Positions 7,089 through 14,707 of a stretch of 58,333 nt of DNA are shown piece after piece. The stretch comes from Labilithrix sp. GTDB lineage: Bacteria > Myxococcota > Polyangia > Polyangiales > Polyangiaceae. The stretch is taken from NCBI GenBank assembly GCA_028287035.1, contig JAQBQL010000013.1, positions 1-58,333 on the forward strand, in the 5' to 3' direction. The notes beneath the pieces were generated by a model. That model saw only the letters and a list, made by a program, of their open reading frames with translations. It was not told the origin of the DNA and made no database searches. A program made the translations under genes and the position numbers. Numbering within the stretch: position 1 is the stretch's first letter; the number at the start of each line of letters is the position of its first letter.

Positions 7089-9266
7089 TCAGACCGGCGT
7101 GGGACGCGTGCGCCCGGCGAGCGACGCGATGACCGCCATCAGCTCCATCGGCTCGACGGGCTTCGGCACGTGGCTGTTGAAGCCGGCGAGGAGCGCGCGC
7201 GTGCGGTCCTCGGACCGAGCGTAGGCAGTGAGCGCCACGGCGGGCAGGTTCCCGCCCTGCTCCTTCGTGCGCGCGCGGACCTTCGCGATGAGCGCGAACC
7301 CGTCCTGGTCGGGCATGCCGATGTCACTCACGAGGAGATCGGGGACGCGAACGTCGAGGGCGGCGAGCGCCTCGTTCACCGACCCTGCGGTGCGCACCGT
7401 CGCTCCGCACTGCTCGAGCATGAAGGCCACCATCTCGCGGGCATCGATCTCGTCGTCCACGACGACCACGTCGAGGTTCGCGAGCTCGGGGGGACAGTCG
7501 AAGCCGCGCTCGACCATCTTCGTGCGGAGCGAATGGTCGGCGTCCGGCGCGCGCGTGACCGAGAGCGGAAGACGCACGACGAACGTGCTCCCCTTCCCTT
7601 CGCCCTCGCTGGTCACGGCGACCGTGCCGCCATGCATCTCGACGAGCTGACGCACGATCGAGAGGCCGAGGCCGAGACCGCCCGCGCTGCGCGTCGTTCC
7701 GCCGTCCGCCTGCCGGAACCGGTCGAAGACGAACGGCTGGAACTCCGGGGTGATGCCGATGCCGGTGTCGGCGACGGTGATGTCGACCGCCGAATCACGC
7801 TTCTGGACGAACACCTGAACGCGCCCGCCCTTCGGGGTGAACTTCACCGCGTTCGACAGAAGGTTCCAGACGATCTGCTGGAGGCGATGCGGGTCGCCCA
7901 TCACCGTACCGCCGGATGCGAGCGCTGCCTGGAGCCGGATGTTCTTGGCGTCCGCCGCGGGCCGCACCGTCTCGAGGACGCCCTCGATGACGGCGGTGAC
8001 GTCGACCGGCTCGACATGCAGCCGAAGCTTGCCCGCGAGGATGCTGCTCACGTCGAGGAGGTCCTCGATGAGCTGCGCCTGCGCCCGCGCGTTCCGCTCG
8101 ATGGTCTCGAGCGCCAACGGCTGACGCTCCTTCGGGATCGCGTCGCGCCGGAGCATCTGCACCCAGCCGAGCATCGCGTTGAGCGGCGTACGGAGCTCGT
8201 GGCTGACCGTGGCGAGGAACTCGTCCTTCACGCGGCTGGCGCGCTCCGCCTGCGTGCGCGCACGGCTCTCCAGCTCGAGGAGCCGTTCGCGCTCGGCCTC
8301 CGCCCGTTTGCGCTCGGTGATGTCCTTGAAGACGAGCGCGACCTGCCGGGCCGAAGGGTCGCCGACGCGGGTCGCGTAGACGTCGAACCAGCGCTCCATC
8401 GACCGCGCGTGGCTCTCGAAGCGCGTCGCTTCACCGGTCGTGGCGACGCGGCCGTAGGTCTCGAACCAGGACTCGTCGAGATCGGGCACGAGCTCGCGGG
8501 CTCGCCGGCCGACCGCGCCGGCGAGGCCGGTGTGCGTCTCGAAGGCGGCGTTCGCTTCGAGGAAGCGGTAGTCGATGGTCTTGCCGCGCTCGTCCTGGAT
8601 CATCTCGAGAAGACAGAAGCCGTCGTCGATGGACTCGAAGAGCGTCCGGTAACGGCGCTCCGACGCCTCGAGGGCGACCTCGGCGGCCTGGCGTTGCTCG
8701 CGCTGGCGTTCGGCCTCGGTGTTGTCCTGGCCGAGGACGAGGATGCCCGTGATGCTTCCGTCGGGCGCACGGATCGGCTGGTAGACGAAGTCGAGCACCG
8801 CCGGCGTCAGCGGCCCGGCCGGCTCCCGCTGGAGCATGAGGGTGAGGCCGCGTGCGACGAAGGGCTCGCCCGTCGCCATGATCCGGTCGAGGACCTCGAA
8901 CAGCCCCTGCCCCTCGACCTCCGGGAACGCCTCGCGCACCGTCCTTCCGATAAGCTCGCGGTGTGCGGCGAGCTGGAGGTACGCGGGATTCGCGAGCTCG
9001 AAGACCAGGTCCTTGCCGCGCAGGAAGGTCGCGAAGCCCGGCGCCTGCGCGAACATCTCGACGAGGCTGCGCCGTTCCGCGTCGCGGCTCGCCGCTGCGG
9101 CGCCGGAGGTGACGGCGATCAGGCTCTCGCGGAACGCCTCGAGGAGCTCGGCCTCGGCACCGGGAGACGCGCCGCTCCTCGTGACGATGTCACGGGCCCG
9201 CAGCCTGAAGCGCTCCTCGATGGCCTCCCGGTGCGTGTCGATGAACTCCGCGAGGGCTCCAGGCAT
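7089..9266 (-). CDS. hybrid sensor histidine kinase with PAS domains and C-terminal receiver
   Basis: 725 residues, no transmembrane segment, so cytoplasmic. Order: helical N-terminal domain (about 1-70, RsbRD-like), PAS 1 (about 75-190), PAS 2 (about 205-325), HisKA with [17 protein letters not shown] (phospho-acceptor His356), HATPase with the N box ([14 protein letters not shown]) and G boxes ([16 protein letters not shown]), then a receiver domain ([13 protein letters not shown]) with Asp648 in [12 protein letters not shown] and the Lys in VPKPVEP. It would sense a soluble or redox signal through PAS and relay phosphate to its own receiver and probably a separate phosphotransfer protein. 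No partner response regulator adjoins it. The ATG at 9266 starts right before MPGALAEF and follows a purine-rich AAAGGTGG. Confidence 0.93.
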   Translation of the reverse strand: MPGALAEFIDTHREAIEERFRLRARDIVTRSGASPGAEAELLEAFRESLIAVTSGAAAASRDAERRSLVEMFAQAPGFATFLRGKDLVFELANPAYLQLAAHRELIGRTVREAFPEVEGQGLFEVLDRIMATGEPFVARGLTLMLQREPAGPLTPAVLDFVYQPIRAPDGSITGILVLGQDNTEAERQREQRQAAEVALEASERRYRTLFESIDDGFCLLEMIQDERGKTIDYRFLEANAAFETHTGLAGAVGRRARELVPDLDESWFETYGRVATTGEATRFESHARSMERWFDVYATRVGDPSARQVALVFKDITERKRAEAERERLLELESRARTQAERASRVKDEFLATVSHELRTPLNAMLGWVQMLRRDAIPKERQPLALETIERNARAQAQLIEDLLDVSSILAGKLRLHVEPVDVTAVIEGVLETVRPAADAKNIRLQAALASGGTVMGDPHRLQQIVWNLLSNAVKFTPKGGRVQVFVQKRDSAVDITVADTGIGITPEFQPFVFDRFRQADGGTTRSAGGLGLGLSIVRQLVEMHGGTVAVTSEGEGKGSTFVVRLPLSVTRAPDADHSLRTKMVERGFDCPPELANLDVVVVDDEIDAREMVAFMLEQCGATVRTAGSVNEALAALDVRVPDLLVSDIGMPDQDGFALIAKVRARTKEQGGNLPAVALTAYARSEDRTRALLAGFNSHVPKPVEPMELMAVIASLAGRTRPTPV

Positions 9267-9341
9267 CGAGATGGCCCCACCTTTGTACGTTGCAGGCGCT
9301 GCTGCAATGAGGCGCGGTGTCCGTCGCGAAATGTCCCGCGG

Positions 9342-9950
9342 CTACGGAACGTCGGCGGCGGTCGTGCAGTAGCCGATCGCGGTCGGCGAGAGCTTCTGTC
9401 GCTGCGCCTTCGGGATCGGCGTGCCCTGCCCGTCGACCACCGGGATGCTGAGCCACGACACCACGCAGCGGTAGCCCGCGTCGGAGTCGGACATGGCGGG
9501 GCCGCCCTTGTGGCGCTCGATCTTGAGCGGCTTGCGCAGGAACATGAGCTGGTTCGGGTTCGCTCCCTGGCGGCCCATCAGGCGGGACATCTCTTCGGGC
9601 TCGAGCGACACGAGCGCCTCGAAATTCGCGCGCTGCTCCTCGGGCTGCGTCGGCTGCTGACCGGAGACGAGCTCGCCGTCCTGGATCGAGTTGAGACGGT
9701 ACCCCTCGCGGCCGTACACCCGGTACGCGCGGCCCGGCTGCCCGTGGCAGTCGAGTGTGCCGCAACGACGCGTGAGGTACGGGTCGACGTACTGCACGTA
9801 CGTGTCGAAATCCGGGACGATGACGTCGGTGACGCGATCCGGATCGGGCGCCGAGGCGCACGACGCCGACTGCAGCAGCACCGCGCCTGCCACCGACGCG
9901 CTCAGCACGGAGACCACGAGCGCCTGGAGGAGAGGCTTCTTGCTGTCCAT
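9342..9950 (-). CDS. exported protein with atypical CX4CH heme motif
   Basis: About 202 residues; the ATG at 9950 overlaps the stop of the upstream gene (ATGA). A hydrophobic N-terminus (LLQALVVSVLSASVAGAVLL) ends in SASCASAP, a possible but non-canonical lipobox (Cys31). The only heme-like motif is RRCGTLDCHGQ (C63, C68, H69), a CX4CH rather than CXXCH spacing. The downstream part is rich in charged residues (EPEEMSRLMGRQG, FLRKPLKIERHKGG) and ends with a Cys-containing strand (YRCVVSWLSIPV). Proteins with a CGxLDCHG motif are frequent in myxobacteria and generally listed as hypothetical or cytochrome-like. Whether heme is attached is not known. Last gene of the DUF4266-DUF3570 operon. Confidence 0.75.
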   Translation of the reverse strand: MDSKKPLLQALVVSVLSASVAGAVLLQSASCASAPDPDRVTDVIVPDFDTYVQYVDPYLTRRCGTLDCHGQPGRAYRVYGREGYRLNSIQDGELVSGQQPTQPEEQRANFEALVSLEPEEMSRLMGRQGANPNQLMFLRKPLKIERHKGGPAMSDSDAGYRCVVSWLSIPVVDGQGTPIPKAQRQKLSPTAIGYCTTAADVP

Positions 9951-10636
9951 CAGAACCGGTCCTCCGGGCAGGCGGTCACCTTGGGAAGCGTGTTCGGGCA
10001 GTCCACCGGGATCGGCACGTTGGCGGCGTCGACCGCTTCTTCCGAGTCGAACATGCGGATCTGTCCGGGCGAGCCGTAGTCGCGAATGCCCAGGATGTGA
10101 CAGGTCGCGCACGAGGCCTCACGACCGATGTGGCCCGACATGCGGCGCACCGCGAGCGAGGCCTCGTCGGTGGCGGGGTTCGGCCCGTTCGGAGTCTTCA
10201 CCCGCTCGACCGACACGAGGAGCGGAAACTTCAGGTTCTTGTAGTCCTCGGCCTTCACGTAGAAGTTGCCGTTGCAGTTCGTGACGAAGCACTTCCGCGC
10301 ATCGTCCGGGCCGTTGAAGCGGACGTACGCCTGGTCGACGCGGCGGTCGTAGCGGTTCGGTCCCCAGAAGATGGTGCCGGCGAGGACGAACTCGCTGCTC
10401 GCGGGGCCGTCCTTCGAGTGGCAGAGCGCGCACGGCTCGCCGGGGCGGTGGTACTCGCTCTCGACCGGGTAGGCCTCGCTGTTCTCGTCGCCGAGGTTGT
10501 TCACGCCGGCGCGGTGGACCGGGTTCAGGTTGCACGAGCTGCCGACGCCGACCAGGAGGACGAAGCCGGCCGCCGTCATCAGCGCGTTGCCGATGCGGGT
10601 GCGGAGATCGGGCGTGTGGTGATGCTGCGCTGTCAT
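9950..10636 (-). CDS. diheme c-type cytochrome-like lipoprotein
   Basis: 228 residues with an N-terminal hydrophobic segment (NALMTAAGFVLLVGVGSSC) whose Cys35 could be lipidated. Two classic heme sites are visible, PCALCHSKDG (C69/C72/H73) and SCATCHILGI (C176/C179/H180), separated by about 100 residues that include a possible disulfide (KCFVTNCNGN) and beta strands. The start follows the stop of the DUF3570 gene by one base, and the end overlaps the next gene, so the three are tightly coupled. Likely a periplasmic or outer-membrane electron carrier that works with the DUF3570 porin-like protein; the partner assignment comes from operon structure only. Confidence 0.82.
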   Translation of the reverse strand: MTAQHHHTPDLRTRIGNALMTAAGFVLLVGVGSSCNLNPVHRAGVNNLGDENSEAYPVESEYHRPGEPCALCHSKDGPASSEFVLAGTIFWGPNRYDRRVDQAYVRFNGPDDARKCFVTNCNGNFYVKAEDYKNLKFPLLVSVERVKTPNGPNPATDEASLAVRRMSGHIGREASCATCHILGIRDYGSPGQIRMFDSEEAVDAANVPIPVDCPNTLPKVTACPEDRF

Positions 10637-10637
10637 C

Positions 10638-12821
10638 TCAGAACTCCACGTCGAAGCCGACCGAGCCGTAGACGCCGGTTCGCGTCGTCACGTACAGCGA
10701 CTTCAGGTAGCGCGTGTACATGACGTCGCCCACCGCGGTGATGCCGTATTTTATCTCTCCCTCGGGATTGCCGAGAGCGATACGTAGGCCGCCGCCGCCG
10801 GTTCCCGTGAAGAGGGGCGACAGCTCGCGGTCGCCGGTGCGGAAGAGCGGGAGCACGAGGCCGCCGTTCGGGTCGAGCAGGGCCGGGTACGCGAGCTGGT
10901 AGAAGTTGACGCCCGACTGCATGTGCAGCCGCGCGTGGGGCCACACGCGGAGGTGACGCGAGAGGTCGACCATGTACCGCGCGTCCGTCGAGGACGCCTT
11001 CAGCCCCCACGTGTCGAGGTAGAGCCGCTCTTCCACGCGCAACGTGGAGGTCGGGTTCATGCGCTTGTTGAAGCGCGCTCCGATGGCGTACCGGTCGCGC
11101 TCGGTGGGAAGCTGCTCGAGCGGGCGGACCGGAAGACGCGTCCGGTTGACGAGATCGATGGTCGCGCCGTTCGGGACGAACGGCTGGACGTTGATCGGGT
11201 CGAACATCGGGATGTAGCGGTACGGCTGGGACTGGTCGCCACGCTCGAACTGGGCCGTGCCGCCGATCAGGAGGATCGACGTCGGCGACATGACGAACGT
11301 GATGCTCGCCTCGAACTCGTGCGTGTCGAGCCGCCCCTTGAACGGGTTGAAGTCGTGCTGGAAGTTGTTGGGGCCGCGGCCGATGCGGTCGAGGCTGTAC
11401 GAGTAGCCGAGCGTCGGCGAGATGAGCTTGTCGTTGAGGTCGGCCGTGAGCCGGAGCCCGCCGGTGTACGAGACGTAGTCGACGGACGACGAGATCGAGC
11501 CCGAGGCCTGGGCGCCGTAGAGGCCGGGCTTGTACCCGCCGGTGAGGCCGCCGCCGTACCGGTACTCCTCGAAGGGCGGCGAGGCGGTCGAGACGATGTC
11601 CGGCGAGGCCGCGCTGACGGCGTCGAGCAGGAAGTTACCGCCGACGTTCCAGCCCGCGGTGGGCGAGACGATCGAGGCGTTGATGGCCGGCGTGTAGACG
11701 GCGACGTGGTTCGTGTCGGAGTAGCCCGAGAGATCGGTGCCGACGCGGACGACGATGTTCTTCCGGTTCTGCGGAAGACACTTCTCGACGTCCTCCTGGC
11801 TCTTCGCCGCGAGCATGCACTTGATCTGGCCGGGCGTGATGTAGTCGTTCGCCGGCGGCTTCAGCGTGATGCGGACGGTGAGGAACTCCTTCTCCTTGAC
11901 GTCGTACTCTTCCTCGAACGTCGCGGGGAAGCCGTTGACCGACCCCTCGGCGATGACCTTGTGCTTGCCCGGGTCGACCGAGAACTTCTTCGTGAGCGCC
12001 TCGTTCGGCACGGGGCGATCGTCGAACTTCACCGCGAGGTCGGGCACGCTCGGCGGCGGAACGAACGTGACGTGCGGGATCCGATCGAGCAGCTCCTTCA
12101 CGCGCGTGCGCGCGACCTTCATGACGCCGGCATCACGCTTCTGGATGCCGACCTCGAGGGCCTTCTGCGCGTCCTTCAGGGCGTCGACGAGCTTCCCGTT
12201 GCGGCTCTCGCACGACGCGAGGTGGAGGCGCGTGCGCGGCATCTCCTCGATCTTCAGCGCGCCCTTGTCCTTCTCGATGCACTCGTCGAGGTGACCTTCC
12301 TGGTCGGCCTTGAGGGCTTCCTGGATCAGCTTGATCGCGCCCGCGACGCCGCCCCCGGTGTTCGCGGCCGCGTCGTCCTCGCCCGCCCCGTCAGTGCCGG
12401 CGCCGGCGCCCGCCGCCTTGCCGGTCGCGTCGTCGAACTGCGCCTTGATCGCGGGCGTGAGGCCCGACGTCGGGAGCTTCGCGTTCGGGTCGGCGGCGGC
12501 GGCGTTCTTGAAGTTCTGCTTCGCGTCGTCAGCCTGACCGAGCTGCGAAGCGACCATGCCGAGCGCGACGTAGATCTCCGCCTTGACCGCCGGGCCACAT
12601 CCCTTCTTGAGGCATGTGCCGAGCTGGTCCTGCAGCTTCTTCTTCGCGGGGCCGAGGCTCGCTGGGTAGTCCTCGGTCATGATTTGCTGCACGGAGTCGC
12701 GGATGGCCGCGTCGTCGCCTGCGGCTCGGGCCTCGCGCGGTGCGCAGAGGAACGAGAGGAACGCCAGGAGCGAGACGGCCACCGCGAGCACGCGTGCGCG
12801 CGTGATCAGGCGCAAAGTCAC
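10638..12821 (-). CDS. DUF3570 outer-membrane protein with N-terminal TPR and PEGA-like domains
   Basis: 727 residues. Signal peptide about 1-33 (VLAVAVSLLAFLSFLCAPRE). Residues about 34-250 are helical TPR-like repeats (AEIYVALGMVASQLGQADDA, GHLDECIEKDKGALKIEEMP); about 255-330 is a PEGA-like beta domain (VKFDDRPVPNEALTKKFSVD, PGKHKVIAEGSVNG). From about 340 to the C-terminal aromatic residue (GSVGFDVEF) it reads as a beta-barrel with the DUF3570 signature (NVGGNFLLDAVSAASPDIVS, then TASPPFEEYR). DUF3570 proteins are outer-membrane barrels often encoded beside DUF4266, ApbE and thioredoxin-like proteins. Here DUF4266 lies directly upstream, but cytochrome-like genes lie downstream and no ApbE gene is in the window. 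The TPR/PEGA extension is unusual for the family as I know it. Confidence 0.85.
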   Translation of the reverse strand: MTLRLITRARVLAVAVSLLAFLSFLCAPREARAAGDDAAIRDSVQQIMTEDYPASLGPAKKKLQDQLGTCLKKGCGPAVKAEIYVALGMVASQLGQADDAKQNFKNAAAADPNAKLPTSGLTPAIKAQFDDATGKAAGAGAGTDGAGEDDAAANTGGGVAGAIKLIQEALKADQEGHLDECIEKDKGALKIEEMPRTRLHLASCESRNGKLVDALKDAQKALEVGIQKRDAGVMKVARTRVKELLDRIPHVTFVPPPSVPDLAVKFDDRPVPNEALTKKFSVDPGKHKVIAEGSVNGFPATFEEEYDVKEKEFLTVRITLKPPANDYITPGQIKCMLAAKSQEDVEKCLPQNRKNIVVRVGTDLSGYSDTNHVAVYTPAINASIVSPTAGWNVGGNFLLDAVSAASPDIVSTASPPFEEYRYGGGLTGGYKPGLYGAQASGSISSSVDYVSYTGGLRLTADLNDKLISPTLGYSYSLDRIGRGPNNFQHDFNPFKGRLDTHEFEASITFVMSPTSILLIGGTAQFERGDQSQPYRYIPMFDPINVQPFVPNGATIDLVNRTRLPVRPLEQLPTERDRYAIGARFNKRMNPTSTLRVEERLYLDTWGLKASSTDARYMVDLSRHLRVWPHARLHMQSGVNFYQLAYPALLDPNGGLVLPLFRTGDRELSPLFTGTGGGGLRIALGNPEGEIKYGITAVGDVMYTRYLKSLYVTTRTGVYGSVGFDVEF

Positions 12822-12854
12822 GCGACAACGCTACCGGAACTCGCTTGCGCCTGT

Positions 12855-12872
12855 CGCCTGATTCGTCAGGCG
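12855..12872. repeat. intercistronic hairpin between the DUF4266 and DUF3570 genes
   Basis: CGCCTGA (12855-12861) and TCAGGCG (12866-12872) form a perfect 7-bp stem around TTCG. There is no T-run after it on the minus strand, so it is not an intrinsic terminator. It could protect or punctuate the mRNA between the two genes, letting the small DUF4266 message be made in excess. Confidence 0.4.
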
Positions 12873-12882
12873 GGCCGCTCGC

Positions 12883-13113
12883 TCAGTTGCAACCACACCC
12901 GCCGCCGCCGCCGCCTAGACCGCCCGCGGCGCCTTCCGAGACGGCACGCACGTGTCCGTCGAGCCCGATCGAGATCTCGTCCGAGGTCATGGTCGGGTGC
13001 GCGAGCATTCCGCGCTCGTAGGGCGCGACCTTCACGCAGCCCGTGGTGCCGAGCGTGAGAACGGCAAACGCGATCATCGAGATGAGAGCGAGAGCAGGAC
13101 GCGCCGACTTCAT
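12883..13113 (-). CDS. DUF4266 small lipoprotein with C-terminal Gly-Cys tail
   Basis: A 76-residue lipoprotein: signal SMIAFAVLTLGTTGC, then the family hallmark VKVAPYERGMLAHPTM, a short DEISIGLDGHVRAVSEGA segment, and a C-terminal run of glycines ending in GGCGCN. This layout (lipid-anchored Cys, 'V.P.ER..LA.P.M', Gly-rich tail ending CGCN) is that of DUF4266. The ATG at 13113 is chosen because it begins MKSARPALA directly before the signal; the open frame upstream would remove the signal. First gene of the operon with DUF3570. Function is unknown. The two terminal cysteines and flexible glycine tail suggest metal or flavin/thiol chemistry or post-translational modification, but that is inference. 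Confidence 0.85.
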   Translation of the reverse strand: MKSARPALALISMIAFAVLTLGTTGCVKVAPYERGMLAHPTMTSDEISIGLDGHVRAVSEGAAGGLGGGGGGCGCN

Positions 13114-13258
13114 GCTCGAAGTATAGCGAGCGAAGATGCGGGCTCCAGCGCCAATTCCGGGTGGGGGCAGCCGCGCCCGGTGGATCGGAAGAGATCCCGG
13201 GAGGGTCGACGCGATGGCGGTGGCGAGGCGCCCGGCGAACCGACACAATGGACCCACG

Positions 13259-13852
13259 ATGCGTCTCCGTGCGTCCTACCTCGCTGGCAGCTGCCTCCTC
13301 GGAGGCTTCCTCGCCATCACCGCCTGCACGACCGACTACCAGAAGGGAGAAGGCGACGTCGCGTACGGCGGCCCCAACGCGCTCTCCGGGAAGGAGCCGC
13401 CGGACGTCACGCAGGAGGTCACCGCCGACGGCGGCGGGGCATCCTCGAGCGGCGGCGCGGGCGCCCCGGCATGCGTCGCCAAGGGCGGCACGCTGGTCGA
13501 CGCGGGCGCGCCCTGCGCGGTCTCGTTCTCGAAGGACATCCTCGCGGCGTTCGGCGTCGCCAACTGCAACAACACCGCGTGCCATGGCGGCGCGAGCCCG
13601 CGCAACAAGCCCGCCATCGAGCCGAGCGACGGCCCGACGACGTGGGCGAAGTTCCAGTCGTTCACGATGAGCACCGCGATCCCGTACATCAACCCGTGCT
13701 CCACCGACCCGCTCGCCTCGGCGATGGGTCAGAACCTGCTCGCGAACACCGGCGCGAAGGGCGGCGTGCACATGCCGCAGGGCGGCCAGCTCGAACAGGC
13801 GGACATCGACAAGGTCAATACGTGGCTCACGTGCGGCTCGCCGAACAACTGA
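13259..13852 (+). CDS. lipoprotein with atypical CX4CH heme motif
   Basis: About 197 residues, transcribed divergently from the DUF4266 operon across a 145-bp gap. The ATG at 13259 directly precedes a clean lipoprotein signal (ASYLAGSCLLGGFLAITAC, Cys23); in-frame codons further upstream lack any signal. A Gly/Ser/Ala linker follows, then PCAVSFSKDILAAFGVANCN and the motif NCNNTACHGG (C103, C108, H109), again CX4CH. The end (HMPQGGQLEQADIDKVNTWL) is the typical last helix of small myxobacterial cytochrome-like lipoproteins, and MPQGG may carry a distal Met ligand. It probably belongs to the same redox module as the neighbouring DUF3570 operon. Confidence 0.78.
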   Translation: MRLRASYLAGSCLLGGFLAITACTTDYQKGEGDVAYGGPNALSGKEPPDVTQEVTADGGGASSSGGAGAPACVAKGGTLVDAGAPCAVSFSKDILAAFGVANCNNTACHGGASPRNKPAIEPSDGPTTWAKFQSFTMSTAIPYINPCSTDPLASAMGQNLLANTGAKGGVHMPQGGQLEQADIDKVNTWLTCGSPNN

Positions 13853-13902
13853 CGGGAAGCGCACCTCACGTCGCGCCCTGACCTGCGCTAAGGTCCGCGC
13901 CC

Positions 13903-14697
13903 ATGGACCGGCTCCTCGCTCGGCTCGAGCGCACGTTTCTCGGCAAGCTCGCGGTCGAGCGGCTCGTGACGTTCATCGTCGGCGGGATGGCCATCGCCTT
14001 CGTGCTCTGCCAGGCGCGTCCCGAGTTCCGCTCGCACCTCGCGCTGGTGCCTCAGCTCGTCACGACGCAGCCGTGGCGGCTCGTCTCGTTCCTCTTCGTG
14101 CCCCCGGAGCGGAGCATCATCTGGGTGTTCCTGGCCCTCTACTTCACGTGGCTCATCGGGACGAACCTGGAGCAGGAGTGGGGCGCGTTCAAGCTCAACG
14201 CCTTCTACTTCATCGGCGCGCTCGGGACGCTCGCCGCCGGGTTCATCACCGGCGCTCCGCAGACCAACGAGTACCTGAACCTCTCGCTGTTCTTCGCGTT
14301 CGCGACGCTCTTTCCGGACTACGAGATCCGGCTCTTCTTCATCCTGCCCATCAAGGTCAAGTGGCTCGGTCTGCTGAGCGGGGCGCTCGTGCTCTTCCAG
14401 CTCGTCATCGGGCCCATCGGCACGAAGGCGGCGGTCGCGGTGAGCTTCGCCAACTACCTCCTCTTCTTCGGCGGCCACCTCCTCGCACTCGCCCGCGGCC
14501 GGCGGACGATGGTCCGTCAGGCGGCGCGCCGCGCCGAGCAGCGACCGAGCGCCCACGATCGGGCCGAGGTCGACGCGCGCGTCTGCGCCATCTGCGGGGC
14601 GCGCGCCGACGACGGCGCCGACATCCGCGTGTGCTCGTGCGAGAAGTGCGGCGGGGTGCCGAGGCAGCTGTGCCTCGAGCACGCCCGCAACCACTGA
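13903..14697 (+). CDS. rhomboid-like membrane protein without the catalytic GxSG, with C-terminal zinc ribbon
   Basis: 264 residues. Five or six hydrophobic segments occupy residues 20-200 in a rhomboid/derlin-like arrangement (TTQPWRLVSFLFVPPERS in the first-loop position, then LYFTWLIGTNLEQEWGAFKL and NAFYFIGALGTLAAGFITG). Where active rhomboids have GxSG this protein reads NEYLNLSLFFAFATLFPDYE, so the catalytic serine motif is missing and it should be an inactive rhomboid relative. The tail is cytoplasmic-looking (Arg/Ala-rich) and ends in a zinc-binding cluster VCAICGARADDGADIRVCSC followed by EKCGG and LCLEH. It may bind or hold membrane proteins rather than cleave them. The gene ends 10 bp from the convergent oxidoreductase gene. 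Confidence 0.78.
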   Translation: MDRLLARLERTFLGKLAVERLVTFIVGGMAIAFVLCQARPEFRSHLALVPQLVTTQPWRLVSFLFVPPERSIIWVFLALYFTWLIGTNLEQEWGAFKLNAFYFIGALGTLAAGFITGAPQTNEYLNLSLFFAFATLFPDYEIRLFFILPIKVKWLGLLSGALVLFQLVIGPIGTKAAVAVSFANYLLFFGGHLLALARGRRTMVRQAARRAEQRPSAHDRAEVDARVCAICGARADDGADIRVCSCEKCGGVPRQLCLEHARNH

Positions 14698-14707
14698 CCG
14701 AGCGCGC

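Noticed and set aside
6507..10079. Plus-strand open frame of about 1190 codons across the histidine kinase and cytochrome-like genes.
   Set aside because: The opposite strand holds complete, motif-rich proteins; this frame has only Arg/Glu/Ala composition and no motif.
12855..12872. Hairpin considered as a terminator between the DUF4266 and DUF3570 genes.
   Set aside because: Only 7 bp and no T-run on the minus strand; listed as an intercistronic hairpin.
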